Source of the DNA: CS4-C045 sp963844115
Lineage (GTDB): Bacteria > Planctomycetota > Planctomycetia > Pirellulales > UBA7805
Length of the DNA: 64,000 nucleotides
Direction of reading: 5' to 3'
Assembly (NCBI GenBank): GCA_963844115.1
Contig: CAWJNN010000019.1
Coordinates: 186,001 to 250,000 of the forward strand
Numbering within the stretch: position 1 is the first letter of the stretch; each line of letters starts with the position of its first letter. A program made the translations under genes and the position numbers. The notes below the pieces were generated by a model. That model saw only the letters and a list, made by a program, of their open reading frames with translations, was not told the origin of the DNA and made no database searches. Positions 18,026 to 27,111 of the stretch are shown here, one piece after another.

Positions 18026-19480
18026 TCACCCGAGGATCGGTCGCACCACGTTTCCATGCACATCCGTCAACCGGTAGTCACGGCCTTGGAAACGGTAGGT
18101 GAGCCGCTCGTGGTTAATGCCCATCAGATGGAGGATCGTGGCGTGGAAGTCGTGGACGTGGACCGGGTTTTCCGTAATGTTGTAGCAGAAGTCGTCGGTC
18201 TTGCCGTAGGACATACCGCCTTTGACGCCACCGCCGGCAAAGAAGATCGAGAAACAACGCGGGTGGTGGTCGCGGCCGTAGTTGCCGATGCCGCCTTGTG
18301 AATACACGGTGCGGCCGAATTCGCCGCCCCAAATCACAAGCGTGTCATCGTACAAGCCACGCTGCTTGAGATCGGTGATCAGTGCCGCGGTGCCCTGGTC
18401 GGTTTCCTTGCTGAGTACTGGAATGTGTTTGGCGAGATTGCTGTGATGGTCCCAGCCGCGATGAAACAATTGAATAAACCGCACGTCGCGTTCGGCAAGT
18501 CGCCTCGCGAGAAGACAGTTCGCCGCGTGTGTGCCTGGCGTGCGAGCCTCATCGCCGTAGAGTTTAAAGGTGCTCTCAGGTTCGTCGGCAACATTGGCCA
18601 GCTCAGGCACCGACGTCTGCATGCGATACGCCATCTCGTAGGCCGCGATGCGCGTACGGATCTCAGGATCGCCGATTTCCGCCTCGCGCAGGCGATTTAG
18701 TTCGGCCAGCGCGTCGAGCGACTTGCGGCGACTCGCGAGGTCATCGCCGGCCGGGTCGTTCAAATACAACACCGGGGCACCTTGGCTGCGGAGCTTTACT
18801 CCCTGGTGATTCGATGGCAGGAAACCGCTCCCCCACAGCCGCGAATAAATAGGCTGGGCCTGATAAAACGTGTTCTTGGAAAGCAATACGACGAACGCCG
18901 GCAGGTCGGCGTTCTCACTGCCAAGCCCATAGCTGGACCACGAACCGATACTGGGGCGGCCGGGCTGTTGATGGCCGGATTGAAAGAACGTGATCGCCGG
19001 ATCGTGGTTGATTGCCTCCGTGTGCATCGACTTGACCACGCAGATATCGTCCACCACTTTCGACATGTGCGGCAACAGATCGCTGATCCACGTACCGCTC
19101 TTGCCATGTTGCCGAAAGGCAAATGGCGGGTTCACGATCGGAAAGCTCGTCTGTCCGGAAGTCATGCCGGTGAGACGTTGCCCCTTGCGAATCGAATCGG
19201 GCAGCGGCTGACCGTGTAACTTCTTCAGCGATGGTTTGTAGTCCAGTAGTTCCATTTGCGACGGTGCGCCGGATTGCAACAGATAGATCACCCGTTTCGC
19301 TTTGGCGGTGAAATGCGGCAGGCCCGGCAGCCCGCCATGGCCCGGTGCGGTTTTCTGCGGCGCGGCAAACAGCTTGGGATTCAACAACGAAGCGAGCGCC
19401 AACGAGCCGATGCCGGTTGCGGCGCGACCGAACAACTGGCGGCGGTTCTCGATGAGTTGTGAGTCGGCGAGGGGGTCCAT
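18026..19480 (-). CDS. DUF1501 protein (Tat-exported, sulfatase/phosphatase-like fold)
   Basis: A 484-residue protein of the planctomycete DUF1501 family. The ATG at 19480 has AAGGG 9-10 nt upstream; a TTG at 19489 would overlap the preceding gene. The N-terminus carries a twin-arginine signal (ENRRQLFGRAATG followed by an Ala/Leu-rich stretch). Family motifs include VIYLLQSGAPSQMELLDYKP, FQLFHRGWDHH-type sequence, LVIWGGEFGRT and GRDHHPRCFSIFFAGGG. Members have an alkaline-phosphatase-like core of unknown substrate. It follows the DUF1549/DUF1553 gene by 5 nt, the classic two-gene planctomycete unit, so the products probably act together in the periplasm. Confidence 0.93.
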   Translation of the reverse strand: MDPLADSQLIENRRQLFGRAATGIGSLALASLLNPKLFAAPQKTAPGHGGLPGLPHFTAKAKRVIYLLQSGAPSQMELLDYKPSLKKLHGQPLPDSIRKGQRLTGMTSGQTSFPIVNPPFAFRQHGKSGTWISDLLPHMSKVVDDICVVKSMHTEAINHDPAITFFQSGHQQPGRPSIGSWSSYGLGSENADLPAFVVLLSKNTFYQAQPIYSRLWGSGFLPSNHQGVKLRSQGAPVLYLNDPAGDDLASRRKSLDALAELNRLREAEIGDPEIRTRIAAYEMAYRMQTSVPELANVADEPESTFKLYGDEARTPGTHAANCLLARRLAERDVRFIQLFHRGWDHHSNLAKHIPVLSKETDQGTAALITDLKQRGLYDDTLVIWGGEFGRTVYSQGGIGNYGRDHHPRCFSIFFAGGGVKGGMSYGKTDDFCYNITENPVHVHDFHATILHLMGINHERLTYRFQGRDYRLTDVHGNVVRPILG

Positions 19481-19485
19481 GGCGA

Positions 19486-22400
19486 TCAACCCTTGGTTAT
19501 CGTTTCGTCCAAATTCAGTAACAGCCGCGCGACCTCCGTCCAGGCCGCGTGTTCGGCGGTGTCGAGCTTTCTGTCGCGGGGAGAATCGCCGACACTGAGC
19601 ATCTTGTCGGCGGCTTGAGGATCTTGCTGAAACCTGGTCAGCCGATCACGATAGACGCGCGCGATAACAGCGATCTCTTTGTCGTTCGGCTCGCGGGCGG
19701 TGGCTAGTTCAAAGCCGAACGCAATGCGCGGTTCGATGCTCTGGCCACCTTCGGTCATCATGCGCTGGGCCAGGTGCCTGGCCGCTTCGACATATTGCGG
19801 ACCCTGCAACAGCAAGAGTGCTTGGAGAGGTGTGTTGGTGCGCGAACGGCGAACGGTACAGAACTCGCGGCCGGGTGCATCGAAGGTCGTGAGCATGGGA
19901 GAAAGAACCGTGCGCTTCCAAAAGGTGTAGATGCTGCGACGATAAAGATCTTCGCCCTTGCCGGCTTCGTATGCCTTGGAATAGCCCGGCCGGTTGTTTA
20001 ACTCCATCCACAAGCCGGGCGGCTGGTAGGGGTAGACGCTGGGCCCGCCGACTTTATCGACTAGCAATCCACTGACGGCGAGCGCCTGGTCACGAATCTG
20101 TTCGGCATCAAGACGGAAGCGCGGACCGCGGGCGAGCAAACGATTTTCGGGATCGCGATCGAACAATTCCTTCGAGACCCGCGGGCTCTGGCGATAGGTG
20201 GCCGACGTGAGCAGCAGCCGCTGGATTGCTTTGACATCCCAGTTTTTCGCAAATGTGACAGCGAGCGCGTCTAGCAACTCCGGGTGACTGGGCCACTCGC
20301 CTTGCGTGCCGAAGTCTTCGGCGGTTTTGACCAGCCCGGTTCCAAACATCCGCTGCCAATAGCGGTTCACGGCGACCCGCGCGGTGAGCGGGTGCGCGGG
20401 ATCGGTCAGCCACTCGGCGAAGCCGAGTCGGTTGGCGGGTGCATCGTGCTGCATCGGTAGCAGCGACGCCGGCACGCCGGGTACGACGACATCGCCTTTG
20501 CGGTCGTATTGTCCCATGATCAAGAAATGCGTTTCGCGCGGTTGGGACATGTCGCGCATGACCATCGTGGGAGGATACTTCGCGGCCGTTGCCGTTGCCG
20601 TTGAGAGTTCGACAATCTGGGCTTGGATCGCTTCTGCTTCCGCAGCACGCTGGCCGGCCACGAAAGCTTGCAGTCGGGCCGTTTCCACCGGCTTGCGGGT
20701 CGCGGGTGGCATGGCTGCAATCTTGCGGACGTCGGCGGGGATGCCGCCGGGCGTGAGCGTGGCGGGGTCTTCCTGCGTGATCGACAGCCGCGGTCTGCCG
20801 ATGCCGTGCATCTCGAAACTTGATTCGTGGCGCAACCCGAATACCAGTTCCGTTCCGCCGTCGAATCCAAAGGGCTGTGCGGCGTAGAACACCGCGGTGG
20901 CTGGCTCTTTCCGATTCGGACCATCGACTGCCCAACCACTATTTTCGGCGACGGTGCCGTCGATCGACTTGCTGACGTGATAGCCCTGTTGCGAATAATC
21001 GGCGGTCGCCCGCGCGAACGTGATCGGCTGCTGCTTGGTAGGATCTTCGATCGATACGGCGACCAGCTCAAATTCGCTCAGCACGAAATTGGAGTTGCTG
21101 TTTCGACCGGGTCCGCCTGCGGGCAGCGAGGAGTGCGTGAGGCATTCGAGTCGTACCGCCGTGATGTTGGTTAGCTCGGTGTGCGCGGCGATCTCGTAAG
21201 TGTCCTTCTGGGAGTTCCCGCCGCCAACGACGATCGATCGATCGGGCAGTTTCACGAATGTCGATCCGCCGCTGGAAGTCATGCGCGTCGCATCGAGCAC
21301 ATCCCAACCAGCGGTCGCTGATGCGATGTCTTTGGCCGCGCGTTCGACCGTAGCCTGGTCGGGAGCACGCTGGAGGGCGGCGAGTTGTTCCCGCAGCGCG
21401 GCAAGCGTCGCGAGTGTTTCCGCCTTGTCCGACTTGGCCAGCGGCGAGACGATATTTTGCTTGGGATCAAAACCGGAGTTGCCTTTTTCCGGTACCTGAT
21501 TGAAAAAGGCAGAGAGTTGATAGAACTCCTTCTGCGAAATCGGATCGAATTTGTGGTCGTGGCAGCGAGCGCAACCCATGGTGAGACCCATCCAGACCGT
21601 GGTGCTGGTGACGAGGCGATCCAGCACATACTCCGTGCGGTACTCTTCGTCGATCACGCCGCCTTCGATCGTGATCGAGTGATTGCGGTTGAAGCCGGTG
21701 GCCAGTACCTGCTGCGGCGTGGCGCCCGGTAACAGGTCGCCGGCCAGCTGCTCGACCGTGAACCTGTCGAACGGCATGTTGGTGTTGTAGGCGTCGATCA
21801 CCCAATCGCGCCAGACCCACATCGTGCGTTCCGTGTCGTACTGGTAGCCGTTCGAGTCCGCGTAGCGGGCCAGGTCGAGCCACTGGCGGGCCATGTGTTC
21901 CCCGTAGTGCCGCGAGGCAAGAAAGCGATCGACCATCTGCTCGTAGGCGTGGGGAGACGGGTCGTCGAGAAACTCGCGAATTTCCTCGTGCGTGGGCGGC
22001 AAGCCGGTGACGTCGAACGCCACGCGGCGGATCAACATGCGGCGATCGGCTTCGGGCGATGGCGCGAGACCTTCCTTTTCGAGGCGAGCGAGAACGAAGT
22101 AATCGATCGGGTTGCGCGGCCATGCGGTTTGCTTGACCTTCGGCAGCGGCGCGGACTCCGGCGCGACGAACGCCCAGTGCCGCTCGTAGTTCGCGCCCTG
22201 GCTGATCCATTTGCGCAAGATGTCGATCTGTGCTTCTGTAAGCGTTTTCCCGGAGTCGGGCGGTGGCATTTTCTGGTCGGCGTCGTGCGAAGTAATACGC
22301 GCCAGCAGGATGCTTTCGTCCGGCTTGTCTGGCACAATCGCCCGGCCTTCGCCCGATTCAAGTTCGGCAATCGCACCTTCGCGCGAATCGAGGCGCAAGT

Positions 22401-22563
22401 CAGCTTCGCGCTTCTTGGCGTCCAATCCGTGGCACTCAAGGCAGGTATTCGAGAGGATTGGTCGCACATCGCGGTTGAAGCGGATGTTTTCCGCCGCGTG
22501 CATGGAGCCAGCAAGCCCCACAATGACTGCAATGAGTCGGCAAAGGAAATTCGTCGAGCGCAT
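19486..22563 (-). CDS. DUF1549/DUF1553 planctomycete cytochrome c protein (PSCyt1-PSCyt2-PSD1)
   Basis: A 1025-residue exported multidomain protein. After a signal peptide, a planctomycete cytochrome domain binds heme through CLECH at residues 41-45 (PILSNTCLECHG). DUF1549 follows (RNPIDYFVLARLEKEGL, GEHMARQWLDLARYADSNGYQ). A second heme-like CARCH motif lies at 331-335. A middle region resembles a carbohydrate-binding-type discoidin fold (inference), and the C-terminus is DUF1553 (NRYWQRMFGTGLVKTAEDFG, RRSIYTFWKRTV). It is thought to couple periplasmic redox chemistry to the partner DUF1501 protein; the substrate is unknown. The gene is intact, with an ATG start at 22563. Confidence 0.94.
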   Translation of the reverse strand: MRSTNFLCRLIAVIVGLAGSMHAAENIRFNRDVRPILSNTCLECHGLDAKKREADLRLDSREGAIAELESGEGRAIVPDKPDESILLARITSHDADQKMPPPDSGKTLTEAQIDILRKWISQGANYERHWAFVAPESAPLPKVKQTAWPRNPIDYFVLARLEKEGLAPSPEADRRMLIRRVAFDVTGLPPTHEEIREFLDDPSPHAYEQMVDRFLASRHYGEHMARQWLDLARYADSNGYQYDTERTMWVWRDWVIDAYNTNMPFDRFTVEQLAGDLLPGATPQQVLATGFNRNHSITIEGGVIDEEYRTEYVLDRLVTSTTVWMGLTMGCARCHDHKFDPISQKEFYQLSAFFNQVPEKGNSGFDPKQNIVSPLAKSDKAETLATLAALREQLAALQRAPDQATVERAAKDIASATAGWDVLDATRMTSSGGSTFVKLPDRSIVVGGGNSQKDTYEIAAHTELTNITAVRLECLTHSSLPAGGPGRNSNSNFVLSEFELVAVSIEDPTKQQPITFARATADYSQQGYHVSKSIDGTVAENSGWAVDGPNRKEPATAVFYAAQPFGFDGGTELVFGLRHESSFEMHGIGRPRLSITQEDPATLTPGGIPADVRKIAAMPPATRKPVETARLQAFVAGQRAAEAEAIQAQIVELSTATATAAKYPPTMVMRDMSQPRETHFLIMGQYDRKGDVVVPGVPASLLPMQHDAPANRLGFAEWLTDPAHPLTARVAVNRYWQRMFGTGLVKTAEDFGTQGEWPSHPELLDALAVTFAKNWDVKAIQRLLLTSATYRQSPRVSKELFDRDPENRLLARGPRFRLDAEQIRDQALAVSGLLVDKVGGPSVYPYQPPGLWMELNNRPGYSKAYEAGKGEDLYRRSIYTFWKRTVLSPMLTTFDAPGREFCTVRRSRTNTPLQALLLLQGPQYVEAARHLAQRMMTEGGQSIEPRIAFGFELATAREPNDKEIAVIARVYRDRLTRFQQDPQAADKMLSVGDSPRDRKLDTAEHAAWTEVARLLLNLDETITKG

Positions 22564-22962
22564 GGGTTTGGATTTGTGACAAAGGTAAGGCAGAGTAAAC
22601 GCTGCAATATTATGACCTACACACTAGATTTATCATAATGAAAGAAATATGAACAATAGGTTGATCATAAAGGGCTGCTTGACCAGGGATACTGGCCTGG
22701 GGGCATTTACACCGCACCCACGAATGTCGAGAAAGAGCGTAACGGTCTGATGACTTACAACAGAGACAAGTTCACGGAGGATTCGGAGAGGATCGCGTCG
22801 GAGAACAAGAGGCTGTACGCCGAATACCTGAAACACTGATATACGGGTCTCGGGTGTTAGGAAGAGGAGCGCGAACAAAAGGAACAATTCGTAATAAGAC
22901 AAAGTCTCGCCTCCAGTCGAGCGCTCCGGTACAATAAGTGGGCAAGTTCGCATGAGGATCTC
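22564..22962. other. Divergent intergenic region with no clear gene
   Basis: About 400 nt between the divergent DUF1549/1553 gene and the Uma2 gene. The part nearest 22605-22680 is visibly AT-rich, suitable for a promoter. The rest resembles decayed coding sequence, but no family could be assigned. Confidence 0.35.
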
Positions 22963-23508
22963 ATGATGTCCACTGCTATCACCATCACGACGGCCCAGCA
23001 GCTTTTCCAGGCGAATCTGCACGAGCGGTGCGAATTGGTACGGGGAGAACTCCGCATGATGTCACCGTCAGGTGCCGCACATGGTGCGGTCGTTGTTAAT
23101 GTGACGCTGCATTTAGGGTCCTTCGTAAAAGCCAACGACCTGGGACGCGTATTTGGCGCGGAGACCGGGTTTATCATCGCTAGGGATCCTGATTCGGTGC
23201 GGGCGCCGGATGTCGCGTTCGTGCGGCAGACCCGTCTCGAAGGTGGGATTCCAGCACAGTTTTTCCCCGGCGCCCCAGATATTGCGGTCGAGGTACTTTC
23301 ACCCAGCGACTCGGCCTCAAAGGTCCACGAGAAAGCCGAAGACTGGCTGCGCGCGGGCTGTCAGGAAGTCTGGCTGGTCGACCCGCAACGCAAGACCGTT
23401 TCGAAATGCACGCTCAGCGGCAGTTCGGTCCTGCACGCCCCGCAGGAAACGATTATCAGTGACCTGTTGCCCGGCTTTCAGTTGCCGGTTGCCGAACTGT
23501 TCAAGTAG
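22963..23508 (+). CDS. Uma2-family (DUF820) endonuclease-like protein
   Basis: A 181-residue protein of the Uma2 family, which has a PD-(D/E)XK restriction-endonuclease fold and is common in cyanobacteria and planctomycetes. GAGGATCTC precedes ATG ATG at 22963/22966. Conserved motifs are ERCELVRGELRMMSPSG with an N-terminal catalytic Glu, RAPDVAFV with an Asp, and DIAVEVLSPSDSASKVHEKA with the ExK-like site. EVWLVDPQRKTV closes the core. The biological role of Uma2 proteins is not settled. It stands alone and is bounded by repeats, consistent with horizontal spread. Confidence 0.88.
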   Translation: MMSTAITITTAQQLFQANLHERCELVRGELRMMSPSGAAHGAVVVNVTLHLGSFVKANDLGRVFGAETGFIIARDPDSVRAPDVAFVRQTRLEGGIPAQFFPGAPDIAVEVLSPSDSASKVHEKAEDWLRAGCQEVWLVDPQRKTVSKCTLSGSSVLHAPQETIISDLLPGFQLPVAELFK

Positions 23509-23521
23509 GACGTGTTCAACT

Positions 23522-23542
23522 GGATAAACATCCTGTTTATCC
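23522..23542 (+). terminator. Hairpin after the Uma2 gene
   Basis: A perfect 8-bp stem, GGATAAAC / GTTTATCC with loop ATCCT, starts 13 nt after the Uma2 stop. A short A-run follows at about 23556. It may also be part of a dispersed repeat. Confidence 0.45.
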
Positions 23543-23688
23543 CGTCGATCCTGTCAAAAACTGCTTGACCGATCTTGCCGCGCTGGGCTGAGTATATCTC
23601 GTGCAAACTCCGCGTAAATCCTCCGCCGCGCCGCTGTTAAACCGAACCTGCCCGGTTCCGCCTGTTCGTTCCGCCTGTCACAAATCGT

Positions 23689-23753
23689 TTAACGCCCAGC
23701 CGTAGGCGCCGGCTCTACGATTGATGCTGCCGGCGCCTGCGGCTGGGCGTTAA
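23689..23753. repeat. Long palindromic repeat, family C full copy
   Basis: Arms at 23689-23713 and 23729-23753 (25 nt each) pair perfectly apart from one T·G position, around a 15-nt loop. Each arm contains AACGCCCAGCC or its complement and a GGCGCCGGC core. A matching right arm recurs at 28871-28895, marking a dispersed REP-like family. Confidence 0.8.
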
Positions 23754-24065
23754 CCAAAGAGGTCCGACGAAGAATCAACCGAACAAGTTCCGTTCTACGC
23801 ATGCAGATTTGCGGTCATGCAGTTTTGGGAAGGCTTCTCCCGGCGAAGCCTTCCCGGTCTGGATGAGCGTCGGGAAAGTTCGATAAGACGCTATTCGAAA
23901 AGGGGATACATCCGCCCGCGGGGGGACCGACGCATTGCATGTCTTCTAGTCCTCTCGTTGCCCCGTGCTACGAGTTGGTTGCGGCCGTGTGCCGCGCTGG
24001 GCCATCACATGATCGATCGCCACGGCGTACTGAACCCGAAGATCAGGTCGAGCCTGGACAACACT

Positions 24066-25343
24066 TCACGGCTTTACCTCAACCAACACGGAATTGACGC
24101 ATCCGTCGCCCCAAACGCCGCCGCCTCTGGCGACGATCATGAATGCCGTCGTTCCTGCGGGAAGGGGCTTGCTTGCGATCACTTCGTCCTTGCCGATAGT
24201 GCAGGGGATGCTGGGCAAAGCCTGGTTTTTCCACTGGCCGGCCTTCGTGAAGCCGACCGTTGCGTTCTTCAGTTCACCGGTATATTTCGCATGCACCAGG
24301 CCGTCCTTCGGATCGACCTGTGGCCGCTCAAAACTCGGCATCGCTGCGTTGCCTTTTATGATTCCGTTGGCAAAGCCGCCGATCTCCCAGACTTCCTCCC
24401 AGCCGTACCCATGTCCGTGCACCAAGAAGGGACGGATGCACAAGATGCTGGTTCCCCCTGCGGTCCCGGCCGACTTGCTGAATAGATCGAGTGGGAAGAC
24501 GGGCTCGTTGAACCCGCTGACCCACAGCATCGGCATCTTGGCATACGGCAGGTGAGCCGACGGATCCCACTTGGCCAGGTATTCACGGTACTGTTCGGGA
24601 GTCATCTCATGTTTGTGAATGTAGCCGCCACCGTAGACGGGAATCACAAAGACGAATCGCGGGTCGACGCCCGCCACAGCACTCACGATCGTTCCGCCCC
24701 AGGAAATCCCGGTCAGGCCGATCTTGTCCTTGTTGATATCTGGGTAGGAGCGCAGCAGTGAATTGGCGCGTATCACGTCCGCCACGGCGTGATAGAACCA
24801 TTGCTCGTTGTCGGGCAGAGCAATGTCGCCGGCCCAACCGATACGTTTCGGCCCGGCGTTCTCGTGAGGTTGATCCGCCGGATGGTTGCCTTGCACGCCA
24901 AAATGATTCCCGCCCGGCAAATGGCCTTCCAAGTCCATCGCGATGGCCGCATACCCATTCTTGTTCCACTGCCTCACCCAGGCAGGAAAGGCCGTGCCGC
25001 CCCCGCCGTGGGCGCATACCACCGCAGGCCAGCCACCCTCCGGCGGCTTGCCTTCCGGAGCCGCGTAGTACGCGAACACCCAGGTCGGCTTGCCTTTGTA
25101 ATCCGCGCCCTCATAGAAAAACGATCGCATCCCGTTTGCTGGTCGTTCGGTGGTGGCATGCACCTCAGGTGTCTGCGAAAGCGCCGGAACATCCCACGGC
25201 ATCACCCGCTTCGCCGACTCGGGATCAGCCGACTCGGGTTCAGCCAACACTGTCGGATCGGCGCAGACGATCATCGGCACCGCCATCAACGTTATGCTGC
25301 AAAGAATGAACAATAGCGACTTGGCTGTCTTCACCTGCTTCAC
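24066..25343 (-). CDS. Secreted alpha/beta hydrolase, acetylxylan-esterase/dienelactone-hydrolase-like
   Basis: A 425-residue exported hydrolase with a signal peptide (LLFILCSITLMAVPMIVCA). The nucleophile elbow GISWGG is at residues 212-217, with Ser at 214. AVVCAHGGGGTAFPAWVRQWN supplies the oxyanion loop, and VHGHGYGWEEVWE carries a candidate catalytic His. A C-terminal beta-rich region of ~90 residues follows. Likely substrates are acetylated or sulfated polysaccharide side chains, given the neighbouring sulfatases (inference). It lies 34 nt downstream of another hydrolase gene on the same strand, so the two probably share a transcript. Confidence 0.85.
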   Translation of the reverse strand: MKQVKTAKSLLFILCSITLMAVPMIVCADPTVLAEPESADPESAKRVMPWDVPALSQTPEVHATTERPANGMRSFFYEGADYKGKPTWVFAYYAAPEGKPPEGGWPAVVCAHGGGGTAFPAWVRQWNKNGYAAIAMDLEGHLPGGNHFGVQGNHPADQPHENAGPKRIGWAGDIALPDNEQWFYHAVADVIRANSLLRSYPDINKDKIGLTGISWGGTIVSAVAGVDPRFVFVIPVYGGGYIHKHEMTPEQYREYLAKWDPSAHLPYAKMPMLWVSGFNEPVFPLDLFSKSAGTAGGTSILCIRPFLVHGHGYGWEEVWEIGGFANGIIKGNAAMPSFERPQVDPKDGLVHAKYTGELKNATVGFTKAGQWKNQALPSIPCTIGKDEVIASKPLPAGTTAFMIVARGGGVWGDGCVNSVLVEVKP

Positions 25344-25377
25344 GGATATGTCTCCTCTCGAAAAGGTTCTCGCCTGG

Positions 25378-26852
25378 TTACTTATTTTGCCGACGCTCCG
25401 GCCAGCTCGCCTGGTTCTGCCAGACCTCGTAGATGATTGTCCCCTTCTGGCCCGAAGGGTACGGTGATAGATCCGCGCCGTTGATTATCTCGACTGCGCT
25501 TCCGCCGGGGGCAATCCAGCCGACGGACAAATTCGCCCCGCCCGTATTCTCCTTTTGAACCGCTTCGATGTAGTACTTATTTCCCGCTTCGAGACGGACA
25601 GGCTTCGACTTCTGCGTCGAGAACTTGTTGAAGTTCGTATGCTCTGTCCACTCGGGGGCGTTGGCGATCAACGTCTTGTGCTTGGGGTCCGCGTCCGTGC
25701 TGAGGAACAGCTTTGAGTCGTCGTCGCTGGCGATGGCGAAGACGTATTCGCCGGACGTAGGCGGGTGAACGAATCCATGCACGCGCGCGCCGTAGTTATC
25801 ACCGATATCCTCTGAAAATTCGAACGACTTGAGCGCCGTTTGCTGGTCCGGTTTTGAGTCGAATGGAATTGTGTCGATTGTCTGTCGAGCGGCCAAAGCT
25901 TTTCTATCCGCTTCAGCCTTCCATTTGCCCTCAGCCATCTTTCCGCCGGTTGTGTGTTTCAGAACAAAGTTCACGATCGGCGTGGGGTCTGGGAGGCTGT
26001 GCGGGCGATGCCCGGCCTTGGGTTTGCGAATGACTTCGACTTCGCCGCCGAGTTCCTTGTAGCGCGTCTCAAGCAGCAGCGTGTTTGCCTCGATCGGCAC
26101 AACCCAGTCGTGCATGTCACCGCAGACACAGAAGATGGGAATCTTCGCCTTGGCCAGCGTCGCAAGATTATCGATGGGGTTGCCCTTGTAGGCCCGCGCT
26201 TCCGCGTCGGTCATGTTATATGCACTGAGACAGTCCCTCCAATCTCGGCCTGACATCCTGACTCTACCGCCCCCGCCAGGCCAGCTCTTGAAATCGCACA
26301 CCGGCGCGTCCAAGTAGATGCACGCTACGCGATCCGGGTGACGGATCGCCCAGTTGAGGGCGTACAGGCCGCCTCGGCTGAAACCTTCCGGCACGGTCTT
26401 GGCGTTGAGCCCGTATGTCTTGGTAACGTGCTCGTAGAATTGGTCCATCGCATCCAGCGCGACCGCGCGCCGAAAAGCCCACCCACACCGACATAGGCAA
26501 CGTAAACACCTTCGCCGAGCAGGGCGATGTCGGCCTGCGGATCGATCCCGAAGAATTCCGTGCGCCAGATCCAGTGTTTGCCCGGCGCCGGCGTCTTGGG
26601 GATTACCAACAACCCGCCACGGCCACCGACTTGAAATTTGACGATTTCATAACCGTTCCATAGCTCCTTCTTTGGTTCCGGCTTCTTCGGCGCCTGGACG
26701 TTCTTGGCGGGCTCATCCGCCGCGAAGGAGGCAGATGCGGCAATCAACGCGGCCAATGCGGCCACCCAACGCACGCCTCCCACGAAGCGCTTGCGAGTGG
26801 TCGTGCCGTGTCGATCTGCCGTGTTCGCGGAGTTTGCCTGGATGGTAATCAC
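25378..26852 (-). CDS. Secreted alpha/beta hydrolase with C-terminal PA14 domain (frame break near 26455-26470)
   Basis: Two overlapping frames make one gene. The N-terminal frame from GTG 26852 carries a signal peptide (WVAALAALIAASASFA) and a hydrolase start (KKELWNGYEIVKFQVGGRGG). It then enters nonsense, while the second frame continues with VPEGFSRGGLYALNWAIRHP, where GFSRGG is the nucleophile elbow. CVCGDMHDWVVP and AGHRPHSLPDP supply the acid/His region. The C-terminal ~130 residues form a PA14-like domain (HGFVHPPTSGEYVFAIASDD, KLFLSTD), a carbohydrate-binding module. About 490 residues in total. A one-base error or mutation in the GGCGCGCGGTCGCG region explains the split. Confidence 0.78.
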
Positions 26853-26901
26853 GATGGTCCCGTGGTGGCTGGTGTCATGAACAGGAGCGGTAGTCTGGCT
26901 G

Positions 26902-26991
26902 AGAACGTGTTTAATATTCGAATCACCCTCCCTTTGGGAGGGTGTTGTTGGTAGCGGCCGGATGATTGCGCCGCATCTTAAAACACGTTCT
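26902..26991. mobile_element. MITE-like inverted-repeat element, family A short copy
   Basis: Perfect 11-bp terminal inverted repeats AGAACGTGTTT (26902-26912) and AAACACGTTCT (26981-26991). Inside are TAATATTCGAATCACCCTCC and GCGGCCGGATGATT, shared with the 332-nt element at 17687-18018. A CCCTCCCTTTGGGAGGG hairpin occupies the middle. Confidence 0.75.
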
Positions 26992-27111
26992 GAGCGTTCC
27001 CTCAGTGTATCCTGGGGTTGAATCCCGTTTCAAGTTAGTAGAACGATTGTTCGATACCGACGCTAAAAAAACGGATGGGAAGATGCGATCGTAGGACGGT
27101 CAGGCCAGCGG

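Larger units (their letters stand above)
23509..24065. other. Repeat-bearing intergenic region, no gene seen
   Basis: A 557-nt gap between the convergent Uma2 gene (plus) and the esterase (minus). It holds the Uma2 hairpin and the long palindrome at 23689-23753. No ORF here has a recognisable product. Confidence 0.4.

Noticed and set aside
23817..24485. A 222-codon plus-strand frame
   Set aside because: Its second half is antisense to the secreted esterase and the first half has no family similarity.
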